A stretch of DNA of 64,000 nt from UBA4416 sp964541155. GTDB taxonomy: Bacteria > Bacteroidota > Bacteroidia > B-17B0 > Aurantibacillaceae. Under the pieces are notes generated by a model. The model saw only the letters and a program-made list of their open reading frames with translations. It had not been told where the DNA came from and searched no databases. Numbering within the stretch: the first letter of the stretch is position 1; each line of letters begins with the position of its first letter. Location: NCBI GenBank assembly GCA_964541155.1, contig CAZIPC010000001.1, positions 434,001 through 498,000 of the forward strand, written 5' to 3'. This document shows, piece by piece, positions 51,249 through 60,263 of this stretch. The translations under genes were made by a program, and so were the position numbers.

Positions 51249-52895
51249 ATGAAATCTTTACAGTCCATAAATATTTATTTTATTAAATATAAATGGCGTT
51301 TACTTTTTGGGGCACTGTTTGTTATTTTATCAACTGTGTTTTCTATTTACCAAGGTGTAATAGTTAGAAATGCTACTAATGAAATTGTTGACTTAATTAC
51401 ACAACATAAGCCTGTTAATACTTATAAATTTATTGTTTTTGGTACTACATTATTGGTATTAGCTATTAGTAGTGGATTCTTTTTATTTTTAATGAGACAA
51501 ACGATTATCGTTATGAGTCGTTACATTGAGTATGATCAAAAAAATGAAATGTACCAGCACTACCAAACACTAGATGCTTCTTTTTACAAAAACAATACTA
51601 CAGGAGATTTAATGAATCGTATAAGCGAAGATGTAAGTAAAGTTAGAATGTACACAGGGCCAGCAATCATGTATTTAATTAATACGTTTTCAACAGTAAT
51701 AATAGTATTACTATTTATGATTAAAATTAATTGGCAATTAACCTTATTAGTATTTGCTCCATTACCATTATTATCTTACGTAATTTATAAAGTATCTGAT
51801 TTAATAAATAAAAGGAGTACAATTGTACAAGAAGAACTCTCAAAATTAACCTCTCATGCTCAAGAAACATTTTCAGCAATCAGAGTCATCAAAGCTTATT
51901 CAAGAGAAAATCATTATATTAATAAATTAACATCATTAAATACAAACTTTAAAACGCATAATTTAAAACTAGCCATAGTAGAGGCTTTTTTTCAACCAGT
52001 AATGGTTTTAATGATTGGAATTAGTGTTATTGCAACGGTTTGGTTTGGTGGTCATTTAGTAATTAATCGCACCATTGAACCTGGAAACATTACAGAATTT
52101 ATTTTATATGTATATAAATTAACATGGCCATTTGCATCATTAGGATGGGTAACATCATTAATACAAAGAGCTTCGGCCTCTCAAACAAGAATAAACGAAT
52201 TTCTACAAACCAAACCAGCTATTGTAAACACACCAGAAATTACTAAACATATTGAAGGAAATATTGAATTTAAACATGTTGGATTTATATACAATGATAG
52301 CAAAATAGAAGCCTTAAAAAACATTAGCTTTAAAATAAAAAAAGGTGAAATTATTGGAATTAAAGGACAGATAGGAACGGGAAAATCAACTATTGCAAAC
52401 TTATTAACTCGATTATATGATGTGTCATCCGGAGAAATACTCATCGATAATTATCCTATTAACAAAATTGATTTATTTGAATTAAGACGCAGTATTGGGT
52501 ATGTTCCACAAGAAGTGTTTTTGTTTTCTGATACAATTAAAAATAATATAGCATTTTCATCTAACCATAATTATACAGATTTAGAAATTATACAAGCTGC
52601 AAAAGATGCTGGTGTTTATGAAAATATTGTAGCATTTCCTGATGGATTTGATACTTTAATTGGAGAAAGAGGTGTTACTTTATCTGGTGGACAAAAACAA
52701 AGAATATCTATTGCCAGAGCCATAATATCTAAACCAAAAATTTTAATATTTGACGATTGTTTATCGGCTGTTGATGTTGAAACAGAAGAATTGATTTTAA
52801 ATAACCTAAAATCAATTATGAAAAACAAAACTTGTATTATTATTAGCCACAGAGATTCAGCATTAAGGTATGCTGATAAAATTATTGAATTATAA
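51249..52895 (+). CDS. ABC exporter, fused permease and ATPase
   Basis: This 548-residue half-transporter has an N-terminal permease domain with about six helices (residues 15-300) and a C-terminal ATPase. Walker A is G-Q-I-G-T-G-K-S at 373-380, the signature is L-S-G-G-Q-K-Q, Walker B is L-I-F-D-D-C-L-S-A-V-D and the switch His is in S-H-R. Compared with the exporter at 30.3 kb, the post-Walker-B Glu is Asp (F-D-D). The C-terminus is short. It belongs to the multidrug/lipid exporter group; the substrate is unknown. It may be co-transcribed with the arginase gene. Confidence 0.9.
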   Translation: MKSLQSINIYFIKYKWRLLFGALFVILSTVFSIYQGVIVRNATNEIVDLITQHKPVNTYKFIVFGTTLLVLAISSGFFLFLMRQTIIVMSRYIEYDQKNEMYQHYQTLDASFYKNNTTGDLMNRISEDVSKVRMYTGPAIMYLINTFSTVIIVLLFMIKINWQLTLLVFAPLPLLSYVIYKVSDLINKRSTIVQEELSKLTSHAQETFSAIRVIKAYSRENHYINKLTSLNTNFKTHNLKLAIVEAFFQPVMVLMIGISVIATVWFGGHLVINRTIEPGNITEFILYVYKLTWPFASLGWVTSLIQRASASQTRINEFLQTKPAIVNTPEITKHIEGNIEFKHVGFIYNDSKIEALKNISFKIKKGEIIGIKGQIGTGKSTIANLLTRLYDVSSGEILIDNYPINKIDLFELRRSIGYVPQEVFLFSDTIKNNIAFSSNHNYTDLEIIQAAKDAGVYENIVAFPDGFDTLIGERGVTLSGGQKQRISIARAIISKPKILIFDDCLSAVDVETEELILNNLKSIMKNKTCIIISHRDSALRYADKIIEL

Positions 52896-52912
52896 TTTAA
52901 TAAATCGATTTA

Positions 52913-53314
52913 CTATTTATCTAAAATTTCTTTAATATTAGGACGAAAATATAAGTTACTTTTTAAAATTTTCCCATCTTCTCTAAAAATAGGTTGCCCA
53001 TTTTCATCTAATTTACTCATGTTGCTACGTTGTATTTCATCAAATACTTCTTCTATTTTATGTTGAAGGCCATGTTTTAATACGGTTCCAAAAAGGATAT
53101 ATAATTGATCACCTAAAGCATCTGCTATTTCAACAATGTCTCCATTTTTACATGCTTCTAAGTATTCTTCATTTTCTTCTTTAATTAAATTATAACGTAA
53201 GGTATAATCTTTCTCATCTATCAATGTTGGAGAATCGGCATTTCCTATTTGAAATGTTTCATGAAAATGATGAACATGCATGATTTTATTTAAAAGCCCC
53301 TTTCTATCTTCCAT
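52913..53314 (-). CDS. MazG-like nucleotide pyrophosphohydrolase
   Basis: This 133-residue all-alpha NTP pyrophosphohydrolase has the metal-binding pattern E-E-N-E-E-Y and E-I-A-D-A-L-G-D of the MazG/HisE superfamily. The enzyme should convert a nucleoside triphosphate (or phosphoribosyl-ATP) to monophosphate plus pyrophosphate; no histidine genes are near. The start overlaps the OmpH-like gene stop by one base, so the two are translationally coupled. Confidence 0.83.
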   Translation of the reverse strand: MEDRKGLLNKIMHVHHFHETFQIGNADSPTLIDEKDYTLRYNLIKEENEEYLEACKNGDIVEIADALGDQLYILFGTVLKHGLQHKIEEVFDEIQRSNMSKLDENGQPIFREDGKILKSNLYFRPNIKEILDK

Positions 53315-53946
53315 TACTTTTTAGTTTTAGTGTGTTTATACTCTTCGTTAATTCCATTTAATACCTCTGTAGTGATATCTAACTTTGGATTTGTGAGTAA
53401 GATAGTAGGCATTAAATCAGAGTATGATAAAATATAGTCGAACCTTCCATTATTAATTTTTTGTAAATAGGTTTTTACATTTTTATTTAATTCCAAATTT
53501 TTCTCTTCTAACTCAACTCCTAAATTTTGTAATTGTAATTCTTTGTTGGCTAACTCTTGTTGTTGCCTTTCTAAATTAGCTTGTTGTTTTTTTAATTCAG
53601 ATTGAGGTGCAACGCCTGCTTGTGCTGATTGTTGAAATGCTTCATATTCTTGCTGAAACTTAGCCGTCATGCTTTGCATTTGACTTTCTAAAATTGACTT
53701 TTTATTTCGGATAACTTTTGTAAAATCTGATATGTAATCATAATGTTCGTTAATACTATCTGTATTAACATATGCAATTTTAGCCTCGGTTAAATTTGTT
53801 GAACTATTAATTACTTTAGGTTTTAACTCAACATCTATGTTATTGCTGGAGTTAGCTAACGATGTTTTTATTGAATACACTTGATAAAACAAAATAGCCA
53901 CTGCTATTGATAAAACAATGTTTAAAATAAAAGAAATATTTTTCAT
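53314..53946 (-). CDS. OmpH/Skp-like periplasmic chaperone
   Basis: This 210-residue protein has an N-terminal hydrophobic segment (about residues 5-25) that acts as a signal peptide or membrane anchor, then a long coiled coil (about 65-150; E-A-F-Q-Q-S, Q-A-N-L-E-R-Q-Q-Q-E-L and similar) with A-Y-V-N-T-D-S-I before it, as in OmpH/Skp. Such chaperones hold outer-membrane proteins in the periplasm. It lies at the end of the polysaccharide gene block, so its link to that cluster may be only positional. Confidence 0.82.
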   Translation of the reverse strand: MKNISFILNIVLSIAVAILFYQVYSIKTSLANSSNNIDVELKPKVINSSTNLTEAKIAYVNTDSINEHYDYISDFTKVIRNKKSILESQMQSMTAKFQQEYEAFQQSAQAGVAPQSELKKQQANLERQQQELANKELQLQNLGVELEEKNLELNKNVKTYLQKINNGRFDYILSYSDLMPTILLTNPKLDITTEVLNGINEEYKHTKTKK

Positions 53947-53965
53947 ATGAGTATAAATTAAGAAG

Positions 53966-53973
53966 TAAATATA
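53966..53973 (-). promoter_or_regulatory. Possible -7 element for the OmpH-like gene
   Basis: The minus strand reads TATATTTA (one mismatch to TAnnTTTG), 19 bases before the ATG at 53946. Confidence 0.3.
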
Positions 53974-54022
53974 ATTATTTAAGATTCACTAAAAACATTT
54001 TAATAAAATTATAAAACGGCTT

Positions 54023-54613
54023 TTATTTAATAATTTTTATTACAGTATTAATAATGATTTTTAAATCTAAAAAAAAGTTTTTTTGTTTAATATATTGAGT
54101 ATTTAAAGCCAATTTTGCTGGCATTATTTCGTTTATATAGGTATATTCTGGATTTGATGATTGAGCTAAAATTTCGTTTTCATTAATATATTCGATTGAT
54201 GCAAAATCTGTAATACCAGGCCTAACAGATAAAACAATTAGCTGTTCTTGAGTATATAAATCAACGTATTTTTTAACTTCTGGTCTGGGTCCAACCAAGC
54301 TCATAGAACCCGATAACACATTAAAAAGTTGTGGTAATTCATCTAATTTATATTTCCGTAAATAATAACCAAGTTTTGTAACCCTAGCATCATGTCCGCC
54401 AACAGTAAGTAATCCTTGCTTATCCGAATTCAAATACATAGTTCTAAATTTATATAAATGAAATAATTTACCATTACGTCCTACTCTACTTTGTATATAA
54501 AATAGAGGAAACCCTGAAGTAAATAACATTAATAAACTAATTACTAAAAATACAGGGAGAAGGCATAAAATTCCAAAAAAAGAAGCTATTATATCAAAAA
54601 AACGTTTTAACAC
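54023..54613 (-). CDS. Initiating sugar-phosphate transferase (polyprenyl phosphate)
   Basis: This 196-residue enzyme transfers a sugar-1-phosphate to undecaprenyl phosphate, the first step of glycan assembly. It is the short, single-domain form (PglC-like): one N-terminal membrane segment (about 8-30), then R-V-G-R-N-G, Y-K-F-R-T-M, L-D-E-L-P-Q-L-F-N-V and S-L-V-G-P-R-P-E. It starts at GTG at 54613, overlapping the upstream DegT gene by 7 bases. The pairing with DegT suggests a 4-amino- or diacetamido-sugar first residue, as in bacillosamine-type pathways; that is inference. Confidence 0.93.
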   Translation of the reverse strand: MLKRFFDIIASFFGILCLLPVFLVISLLMLFTSGFPLFYIQSRVGRNGKLFHLYKFRTMYLNSDKQGLLTVGGHDARVTKLGYYLRKYKLDELPQLFNVLSGSMSLVGPRPEVKKYVDLYTQEQLIVLSVRPGITDFASIEYINENEILAQSSNPEYTYINEIMPAKLALNTQYIKQKNFFLDLKIIINTVIKIIK

Positions 54614-55815
54614 AATACCTTATCAACTGAATTTAAAACAACATCAATCACTTTATAAACTTGTTCTTTATTTAAATCATAAAATATTGGTAGCGAAATT
54701 TCTCTACAATAATTATCATAAGTGACTGGATAATTTTTAATATCATATCCTAATTTTTTATAAAAAGTCATAGCTGGAACTGGCATAAAATGAACATTAA
54801 CGGATACATCTTTATCGAAAATTTCTTTCATAATAGCATCTCTTTGTTCTTCATTAATTCCATTTATTCGTAGAGGGTATAAATGATAGCATCCTATTTT
54901 ATCATTAGTTTGATGGAGAGGGATTTGAAATCGTTTATCTTTAGAAAATGCAGTTTGATAGGCTTCGAAAATTTCTTTTCTTTTAATTTGAGTATCACTA
55001 TCATATCGTTCTAACTCTACTAAACCAATTGCCGCAGCTATGTCTGTCATATTGCATTTATAACCTGCCTCAATAATATCATATTTCCAATTACCTTTTT
55101 GAGTTTTTGCCAAGGCATCTTTATTTTGACCATGCAGTGTTAGCATGCACAAATATTTATAAATTTCATCGTTATCAAATGGTGCATCAAAATTTAAAGC
55201 AATTGCGCCACCCTCTGCTGTTGTTAAATTTTTTACAGCATGAAATGAAAACACAGACACGTCGGCTAATGCGCCTGCTTTTTTTCCTTTATAATCAGCG
55301 CCAAAAGAATGTGCTGAATCTGATAAAATTAAAATTCTACCCAATAATTCTTGATTTTTTGAATTGGATTTAAACACATGTTGATGCTTTAATGCTATAG
55401 CTTTTATCTCATCATAATCACAAGGATATCCTGCAAAATCAACAGGCATAATAACTTTAGTATTTTGAGTAATCGCCTTTTCTATATTTAAAATATTAAT
55501 ATTGAAATCTTCTGGATTTACATCTACAAATACTGGCGTGGCACCACAGTGAATGATAACATTAGCAGTAGCTGAATACGTATAGGCTGGTAAAATAACT
55601 TCATCGCCTTCTCCAACTCCAAACCATCTTAACATAATTTCTAATCCAGCTGTAGCTGAATTTAAACATATAGTGGCTTTATTTCCACAGTATGCTGTAA
55701 TTTTTTTCTCAAAATCTTTAGTTCTAGGGCCTGTAGTAATCCATCCAGATTTTAAAGCAGCAGTTACCTCATTTATTATTTTATCATCAATTCGCGGCGG
55801 TGAAAATGGAATCAT
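54607..55815 (-). CDS. DegT/DnrJ/EryC1 family sugar aminotransferase
   Basis: This 402-residue PLP enzyme aminates a nucleotide-linked keto sugar. The Lys that binds PLP is in F-S-F-H-A-V-K-N, and the E-G-G-A-I-A and the Asp-containing L-S-D-S-A-H-S-F-G regions are present. The N-terminus I-P-F-S-P-P-R-I-D and W-I-T-T-G-P match the PglE/WbpE/ArnB-like group. It is the partner of the sugar-phosphate transferase (7-base overlap). Upstream lies a 117-base spacer with a direct repeat. Confidence 0.93.
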   Translation of the reverse strand: MIPFSPPRIDDKIINEVTAALKSGWITTGPRTKDFEKKITAYCGNKATICLNSATAGLEIMLRWFGVGEGDEVILPAYTYSATANVIIHCGATPVFVDVNPEDFNINILNIEKAITQNTKVIMPVDFAGYPCDYDEIKAIALKHQHVFKSNSKNQELLGRILILSDSAHSFGADYKGKKAGALADVSVFSFHAVKNLTTAEGGAIALNFDAPFDNDEIYKYLCMLTLHGQNKDALAKTQKGNWKYDIIEAGYKCNMTDIAAAIGLVELERYDSDTQIKRKEIFEAYQTAFSKDKRFQIPLHQTNDKIGCYHLYPLRINGINEEQRDAIMKEIFDKDVSVNVHFMPVPAMTFYKKLGYDIKNYPVTYDNYCREISLPIFYDLNKEQVYKVIDVVLNSVDKVLC

Positions 55816-55858
55816 TTTAAGTTTTTACAAGTTTAAAGTGTAGAAAGTTAAGAAAGTT

Positions 55859-55899
55859 TAACGATTTTTAAAAAGATATTCTTAACGATTCTTAAAAAG
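55859..55899. repeat. Imperfect 17-bp direct repeat upstream of the DegT gene
   Basis: TAACGATTTTTAAAAAG (55859-55875) and TAACGATTCTTAAAAAG (55883-55899) differ at one base and have a 24-base period. They lie 44 bases upstream of the DegT start, between the polymerase gene and the DegT/transferase pair. A regulator-binding role is possible. Confidence 0.6.
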
Positions 55900-55932
55900 T
55901 TATAATGCATTTAGGCTCTGTAAATCAATTAA

Positions 55933-57183
55933 TTAAGATTTTGAAGTGCCTAAATTATGGTTAATTTCAAAAAATGGATACCGTAAAAGAATACACAAGA
56001 AAAATACATAAAATATAAATCCTGCCTGAGCCTGAAGCATTGATTCGACTAAAAAGTTAAAAATAATCAATAAACTAAATAAAAGTAACATATAATCTTT
56101 TTTTACTATTGAAAAAATAAGCATTCCAAATGTTATAAGACTTAATAATATGAATCCAATAACGCCTGTACCAACAAATGTTTGTAAAAATTGATTATGT
56201 GTATTTAATTTTTTAATTAATGCGCCTGACAAACCTTCTTTTTGATAAGACTGAATCAATTTATCATGCGCATCACCAGGTGTTGTACCCATCCAAAAAT
56301 TATCTTTTATTAATTTAACAGCTTCTTTCCATATTAAAATGCGAACGGCTGTACTTTCTGAATCTGTTTTATTAATTTGTTGAGCTGAAGCTGTAACATG
56401 AAGTGCCACTTTAATTCGCTGAAATGGAGTTGGAAATACTCTATAAATTAGCATTAATCCAAACAAAAAACTTATTATAAAACTTATTATAATTTTTTTA
56501 TAACCTTTTTGATACATAATGGCTATTAATGTAGTGGGAAATATAATTAGTGCGGTTATAATACCCATTTTTGAAGAACACAAAATTATTGAGATGCAAT
56601 TTAATAATGTAATAAATCCAATTTTAAAATTTAAATATAATAAATGGCTTAACCATTTTTTATAAAACAGTATCACTATTAATTGTGCAAACACTAAGTA
56701 CATAGCAAAATAACTAGGGTGCATAAAATAATTATACTCAGAGTAAAAAAACACATCTGTTCTTTTTGTTAATAGATATAAATAAAAAGAATGAAATAGA
56801 CAGAGTGAAGAAGCCAGAATACATCCTGTTACAAATGAAATAAATATTTTTTTTAATTGAAGTTGATTATACTCTGAAGAAAATATCAAAATTGGAAATA
56901 TTAAAAAACTTAATTTTATTTCAATAGCTGATAATGCTTCGGTTTTATTTACTGAAAAAAAATATCCTACAACATGTATTATAAAAAAAGCTATAAATAC
57001 AAATACCCATTTATTTTGAATTATATTTTTAAAACTAAGTGCTTTATTATTAAAACATAAAAAACCTAATAACCAAATAATTATAAAAACAGAGTAATTA
57101 ATGCCAAATGGTAATAAAAATGCTATTAACAAGGGTACATTATACTCATTTATTAAATAACTATTCTTTATTTTATTAAACAT
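55933..57183 (-). CDS. O-antigen ligase/polymerase (Wzy-like) membrane protein
   Basis: This 416-residue protein has about ten transmembrane segments and a large extracytoplasmic loop around residues 255-320 with the L-N-T-H-N-Q-F-L-Q-T-F motif of the Wzy_C/O-antigen ligase family. It should polymerise or ligate lipid-linked glycan units outside the inner membrane. The gene is 2 bases downstream of a glycosyltransferase. Wzy and WaaL roles cannot be separated from sequence alone; the setting of a glycan cluster favours polymerase. Confidence 0.87.
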   Translation of the reverse strand: MFNKIKNSYLINEYNVPLLIAFLLPFGINYSVFIIIWLLGFLCFNNKALSFKNIIQNKWVFVFIAFFIIHVVGYFFSVNKTEALSAIEIKLSFLIFPILIFSSEYNQLQLKKIFISFVTGCILASSLCLFHSFYLYLLTKRTDVFFYSEYNYFMHPSYFAMYLVFAQLIVILFYKKWLSHLLYLNFKIGFITLLNCISIILCSSKMGIITALIIFPTTLIAIMYQKGYKKIIISFIISFLFGLMLIYRVFPTPFQRIKVALHVTASAQQINKTDSESTAVRILIWKEAVKLIKDNFWMGTTPGDAHDKLIQSYQKEGLSGALIKKLNTHNQFLQTFVGTGVIGFILLSLITFGMLIFSIVKKDYMLLLFSLLIIFNFLVESMLQAQAGFIFYVFFLCILLRYPFFEINHNLGTSKS

Positions 57184-57185
57184 AT

Positions 57186-58208
57186 TTAGCGTGATAATGA
57201 TTCGTGTTTTTTAATTTGTTTATTTAAAATAAAAAAATGAATAATGCCTTTTAAATAACCTAAACCATAACTTAAATGCAATATAAAAAACGTGTACATA
57301 ATCAAAAAACGATTTAAAAAAGTAACTTGATTATTTTTTAAAGCAAATAACATTGCTAATAATAAATAGATAATTCCGAAAATACTTAAAACTTTAAATA
57401 AAGTAATTTTTACCAAAATGCTTAAAATCAACACAATTACATATAAAACAAAAAATAGTGGAATTAATTGACGAATAGTAGTAATTGCTTGGTGCTTTTT
57501 ATTCACAAAAACTTTCCAATATCCATATTGAAAATATTGTTTAAATAACTTTTGAAAAGAAGATCTAACAAAATAATCGCATTTTATAGAATGGTTTAAA
57601 TATATTTTGTATCCAGCTTTAGTGAGTCTGTAATTAAATTCATCGTCTTGATTTCGAATTAATTCTTCGTCAAACAACCCTATTTTGTCAAATATTTCTT
57701 TTTTATAGGCTCCAAAAGCAACAGTATCAACAAAACCATTTTTATTACCTGTTCTAAAGTGTGCATTTCCAACTCCAAAAGACGATGACATTGCTGCACC
57801 TATGATTTGAGATAATTTATTTTCGAATACATTTTGTAATACCCCACCGGTGCACATAATAATATTATCTATATCAAAAGATGTAACGTTGTTTATAACA
57901 AAATCTTTATCTAATTCTGAATGCGCTCCTAAAATAATAACGATATCAGCTGTAGAAGCTTTAATTCCAATATTTAATGCATAAGGTGTTGTTTTATTAA
58001 CATTATGCAACATTTTAAAATTACCAAGTGTATCATTTAAATTAGAAAATTGATTAATCATATCAATTGTTCCATCATTACTCCCTCCATCACAAATGTA
58101 TGTAGTAATTAAATCAGCAGGATAACTTTGATTTAGTATAGATTGTAAACAACGAAAAATATAATCTTTTTCATTTAAACAAGGTATAACTATCGAAACT
58201 GTTTTCAA
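57186..58208 (-). CDS. GT2 family glycosyltransferase with C-terminal membrane helices
   Basis: This 340-residue GT-A enzyme begins V-S-I-V-I-P-C-L-N-E and has the D-G-G-S-N-D-G-T donor-site motif and D-D-E-F-N-Y-R region. Two or three membrane segments lie near residues 240-330. It starts at TTG at 58208: the codon just before is an in-frame stop and no ATG appears for about 50 codons. It resembles ExoA-type inner-membrane transferases. It is 2 bases from the polymerase gene downstream. Confidence 0.9.
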   Translation of the reverse strand: MKTVSIVIPCLNEKDYIFRCLQSILNQSYPADLITTYICDGGSNDGTIDMINQFSNLNDTLGNFKMLHNVNKTTPYALNIGIKASTADIVIILGAHSELDKDFVINNVTSFDIDNIIMCTGGVLQNVFENKLSQIIGAAMSSSFGVGNAHFRTGNKNGFVDTVAFGAYKKEIFDKIGLFDEELIRNQDDEFNYRLTKAGYKIYLNHSIKCDYFVRSSFQKLFKQYFQYGYWKVFVNKKHQAITTIRQLIPLFFVLYVIVLILSILVKITLFKVLSIFGIIYLLLAMLFALKNNQVTFLNRFLIMYTFFILHLSYGLGYLKGIIHFFILNKQIKKHESLSR

Positions 58209-58270
58209 TTATTTTTATTTGGTATTACATTGATTAAAATGCTAAAATTAACAAAAAAGCTAGCTCTCTT

Positions 58271-59167
58271 TTATTTTTTAAATAATTTAATTAACCAAGG
58301 AAGTTTATTAACTCTCAAAAAACTATAGTTCATAGCTTCTCCCCCAAAACCTTTATAAAAATTGGCTAATCCTTCGGATAAGGACCCTCCTCCAAAATCA
58401 AACCAAATACTTTTATCCTCAAAAAAATGAATGGCATGCTGCATCAATAAATGCATACTACCAGTATTTTCTGATTTATCAAAATTTGTTCCCTTTAAAA
58501 ATAAAGCATGTTTACCATTACAAATAAAATGCCCTAAAGCTCTAATGTTTTGATGATTATCTAATACTTTGAATGTATATAGTTGCTGATTAATTAAACT
58601 GTTACGTAATAAATTATCAAATAACAAAATAGTTGTTTTAGATAAATGAAGCTGATTGTTTAAGAAAGGATTTAAATATGTTTTGGAAATAGATAAAATT
58701 TCTTCATCATTAACTCTTTCAACGTAAAATTTATGTTCAATAGCTTTTGAAATATTTCGTTTTGTATTTTGATTAAAAATATATCCTTGAGAATAATTTA
58801 TTATATATGTATTTTTTGAAGAAATATACGGTAACTCTATTTTATTAGTAACATTAAGTTCAATCTCAATAAGTTTAAAATGAGATAAAATGTGCGTATA
58901 AATTGTTTTTTCTATTTCATCATTCACTTTCCCATAAATTCCAAGTTGAGATGTCAATGGTGGTTGCGGCAAATATGATATTCCAAATTTAGTTTTATGT
59001 GTCACAGGAAAAACACTTTCATAATCTCCTATAATTAATGCATCCCATTGTGGACTAGTAGAATTTAAATAATAAGACTGTGCGAAAACAAATGGAAAAG
59101 AAGACGATAGGATAGTTTTATCCCATTTTTCGAAATCAATTTGACTATGTTTTATATATTTTAACAA
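58271..59167 (-). CDS. FemAB/GNAT-like acyl or aminoacyl transferase
   Basis: This 298-residue protein resembles the FemAB/MprF-type peptidyltransferase (GNAT-fold) group found in polysaccharide clusters: F-D-K-S-E-N-T-G-S-M-H-L-L-M and W-F-D-F-G-G-G-S-L are close to the family pattern. It could attach an amino acid or acyl group to a sugar of the glycan. It starts at TTG immediately after the stop of the upstream glycosyltransferase (no gap), with no in-frame ATG near. The specific substrate is unknown. Confidence 0.8.
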   Translation of the reverse strand: MLKYIKHSQIDFEKWDKTILSSSFPFVFAQSYYLNSTSPQWDALIIGDYESVFPVTHKTKFGISYLPQPPLTSQLGIYGKVNDEIEKTIYTHILSHFKLIEIELNVTNKIELPYISSKNTYIINYSQGYIFNQNTKRNISKAIEHKFYVERVNDEEILSISKTYLNPFLNNQLHLSKTTILLFDNLLRNSLINQQLYTFKVLDNHQNIRALGHFICNGKHALFLKGTNFDKSENTGSMHLLMQHAIHFFEDKSIWFDFGGGSLSEGLANFYKGFGGEAMNYSFLRVNKLPWLIKLFKK

Positions 59168-60235
59168 TTATAAAAATGATTTATAAAGCGTTTCCATTTT
59201 AGACATATTAATTTGCCATGTTCCTTTTTCTTCAATTAGCCTGTCACTTTCGTTCATTGCCATTGAAATAATCGTATCATAATTTTGATAAATATAAATT
59301 AAACATTGAGCTAAATCTTTTTCATCATTTACTTTCACAAAGCTGCCATTTATTCCATCTGTGATCCATTGTTTATTTGCTAAAATATTAGTTGCTACAG
59401 GATATGCTCCACAAGCCATTGCTTCTATTAAAGATAAACTATTTCCATCTGAAAGCGACACTGTGACAAACACATGAGATTGATTTAACAGCTCTACTAT
59501 TTTACTTTGAGGTACTTTTCCTAAAAAATCAACTTTATCATCAATATTCAATTGAATTGATAAATCTATTAATTCTTTTTTTAATGAACCATCGCCAACA
59601 ATATATACTTTTAAATTTGGTATACTTGATTTAATTATGGCTATAGCCCTCAAAAAATGAGGGATATTATAAACAGGTTCAAAATTACGAGTACTACAAA
59701 TAACAAATTCAGTATCTGACAATTTTCTCTTAGTTTTATTAAATATCGTTGTATTTATACCAAGTACAATATCTTTTATTTTATCTTCTTTTGCTCCGTA
59801 TTTAAGCATAGCTTCTTTCATATGAGGAGCCATCGAGGTAATGATATTTGCTTTTTTAAAAACAAATTTTAAAATAACTCTATATATAAAAGATTTTTTA
59901 GGGCTAATTAAAACATCTGTTCCTAATGGTGTTACAATATATTTTTTAAATCCAGATAAAGCTCCAATTAAACCATAGCTTGTAGCATATAAAGCATGTA
60001 CGACATCAGGTTTAATAACTTTAATGATTTTTTTTACTTCTTTATATTTTAAAATAACTTTCCAGTTACCTCCTGCAACATTTATATCAACACCTTTAAT
60101 AACATGTATTATAATATTTTGAATATGAACATCTTTGAATGTAATTAAATGTACTTCATGTCCTAATTCAAAAAAATGCTGACACCATCTTTGTGTATGA
60201 ATACTCTCTCCGTCTGCCAATAAACAAATTTTCAT
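59168..60235 (-). CDS. GT4 family glycosyltransferase
   Basis: The protein has 355 residues from the ATG at 60235 (M-K-I-C-L-L-A-D-G-E-S). A TTG six codons earlier (60253) is possible but less likely, because the typical GT4 opening starts at this ATG. The C-terminal half has S-D-G-N-S-L-S-L-I-E-A-M-A-C-G-A-Y-P-V, the GT4 donor site. It is fused tightly to the FemAB-like gene downstream (0-base gap). Sugar specificity is unknown. Confidence 0.88.
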   Translation of the reverse strand: MKICLLADGESIHTQRWCQHFFELGHEVHLITFKDVHIQNIIIHVIKGVDINVAGGNWKVILKYKEVKKIIKVIKPDVVHALYATSYGLIGALSGFKKYIVTPLGTDVLISPKKSFIYRVILKFVFKKANIITSMAPHMKEAMLKYGAKEDKIKDIVLGINTTIFNKTKRKLSDTEFVICSTRNFEPVYNIPHFLRAIAIIKSSIPNLKVYIVGDGSLKKELIDLSIQLNIDDKVDFLGKVPQSKIVELLNQSHVFVTVSLSDGNSLSLIEAMACGAYPVATNILANKQWITDGINGSFVKVNDEKDLAQCLIYIYQNYDTIISMAMNESDRLIEEKGTWQINMSKMETLYKSFL

Positions 60236-60263
60236 AATAGAAATTAATTTCAAATTTAAGTTA

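Noticed and set aside
30273..52895. The two ABC exporters (30.3 kb and 51.2 kb) as halves of one heterodimer.
   Set aside because: They are 20 kb apart with different neighbours; each has complete ATPase motifs, although the second has Asp in place of the catalytic Glu.
53966..53973. Strong promoter for the OmpH-like gene.
   Set aside because: Only a one-mismatch -7 copy without a -33; kept as a low-confidence site.
58258..58265. AGCTAGCT palindrome in the spacer below the FemAB-like gene as a terminator.
   Set aside because: The flanking arms do not extend into a convincing stem, and the T-rich tract is irregular.
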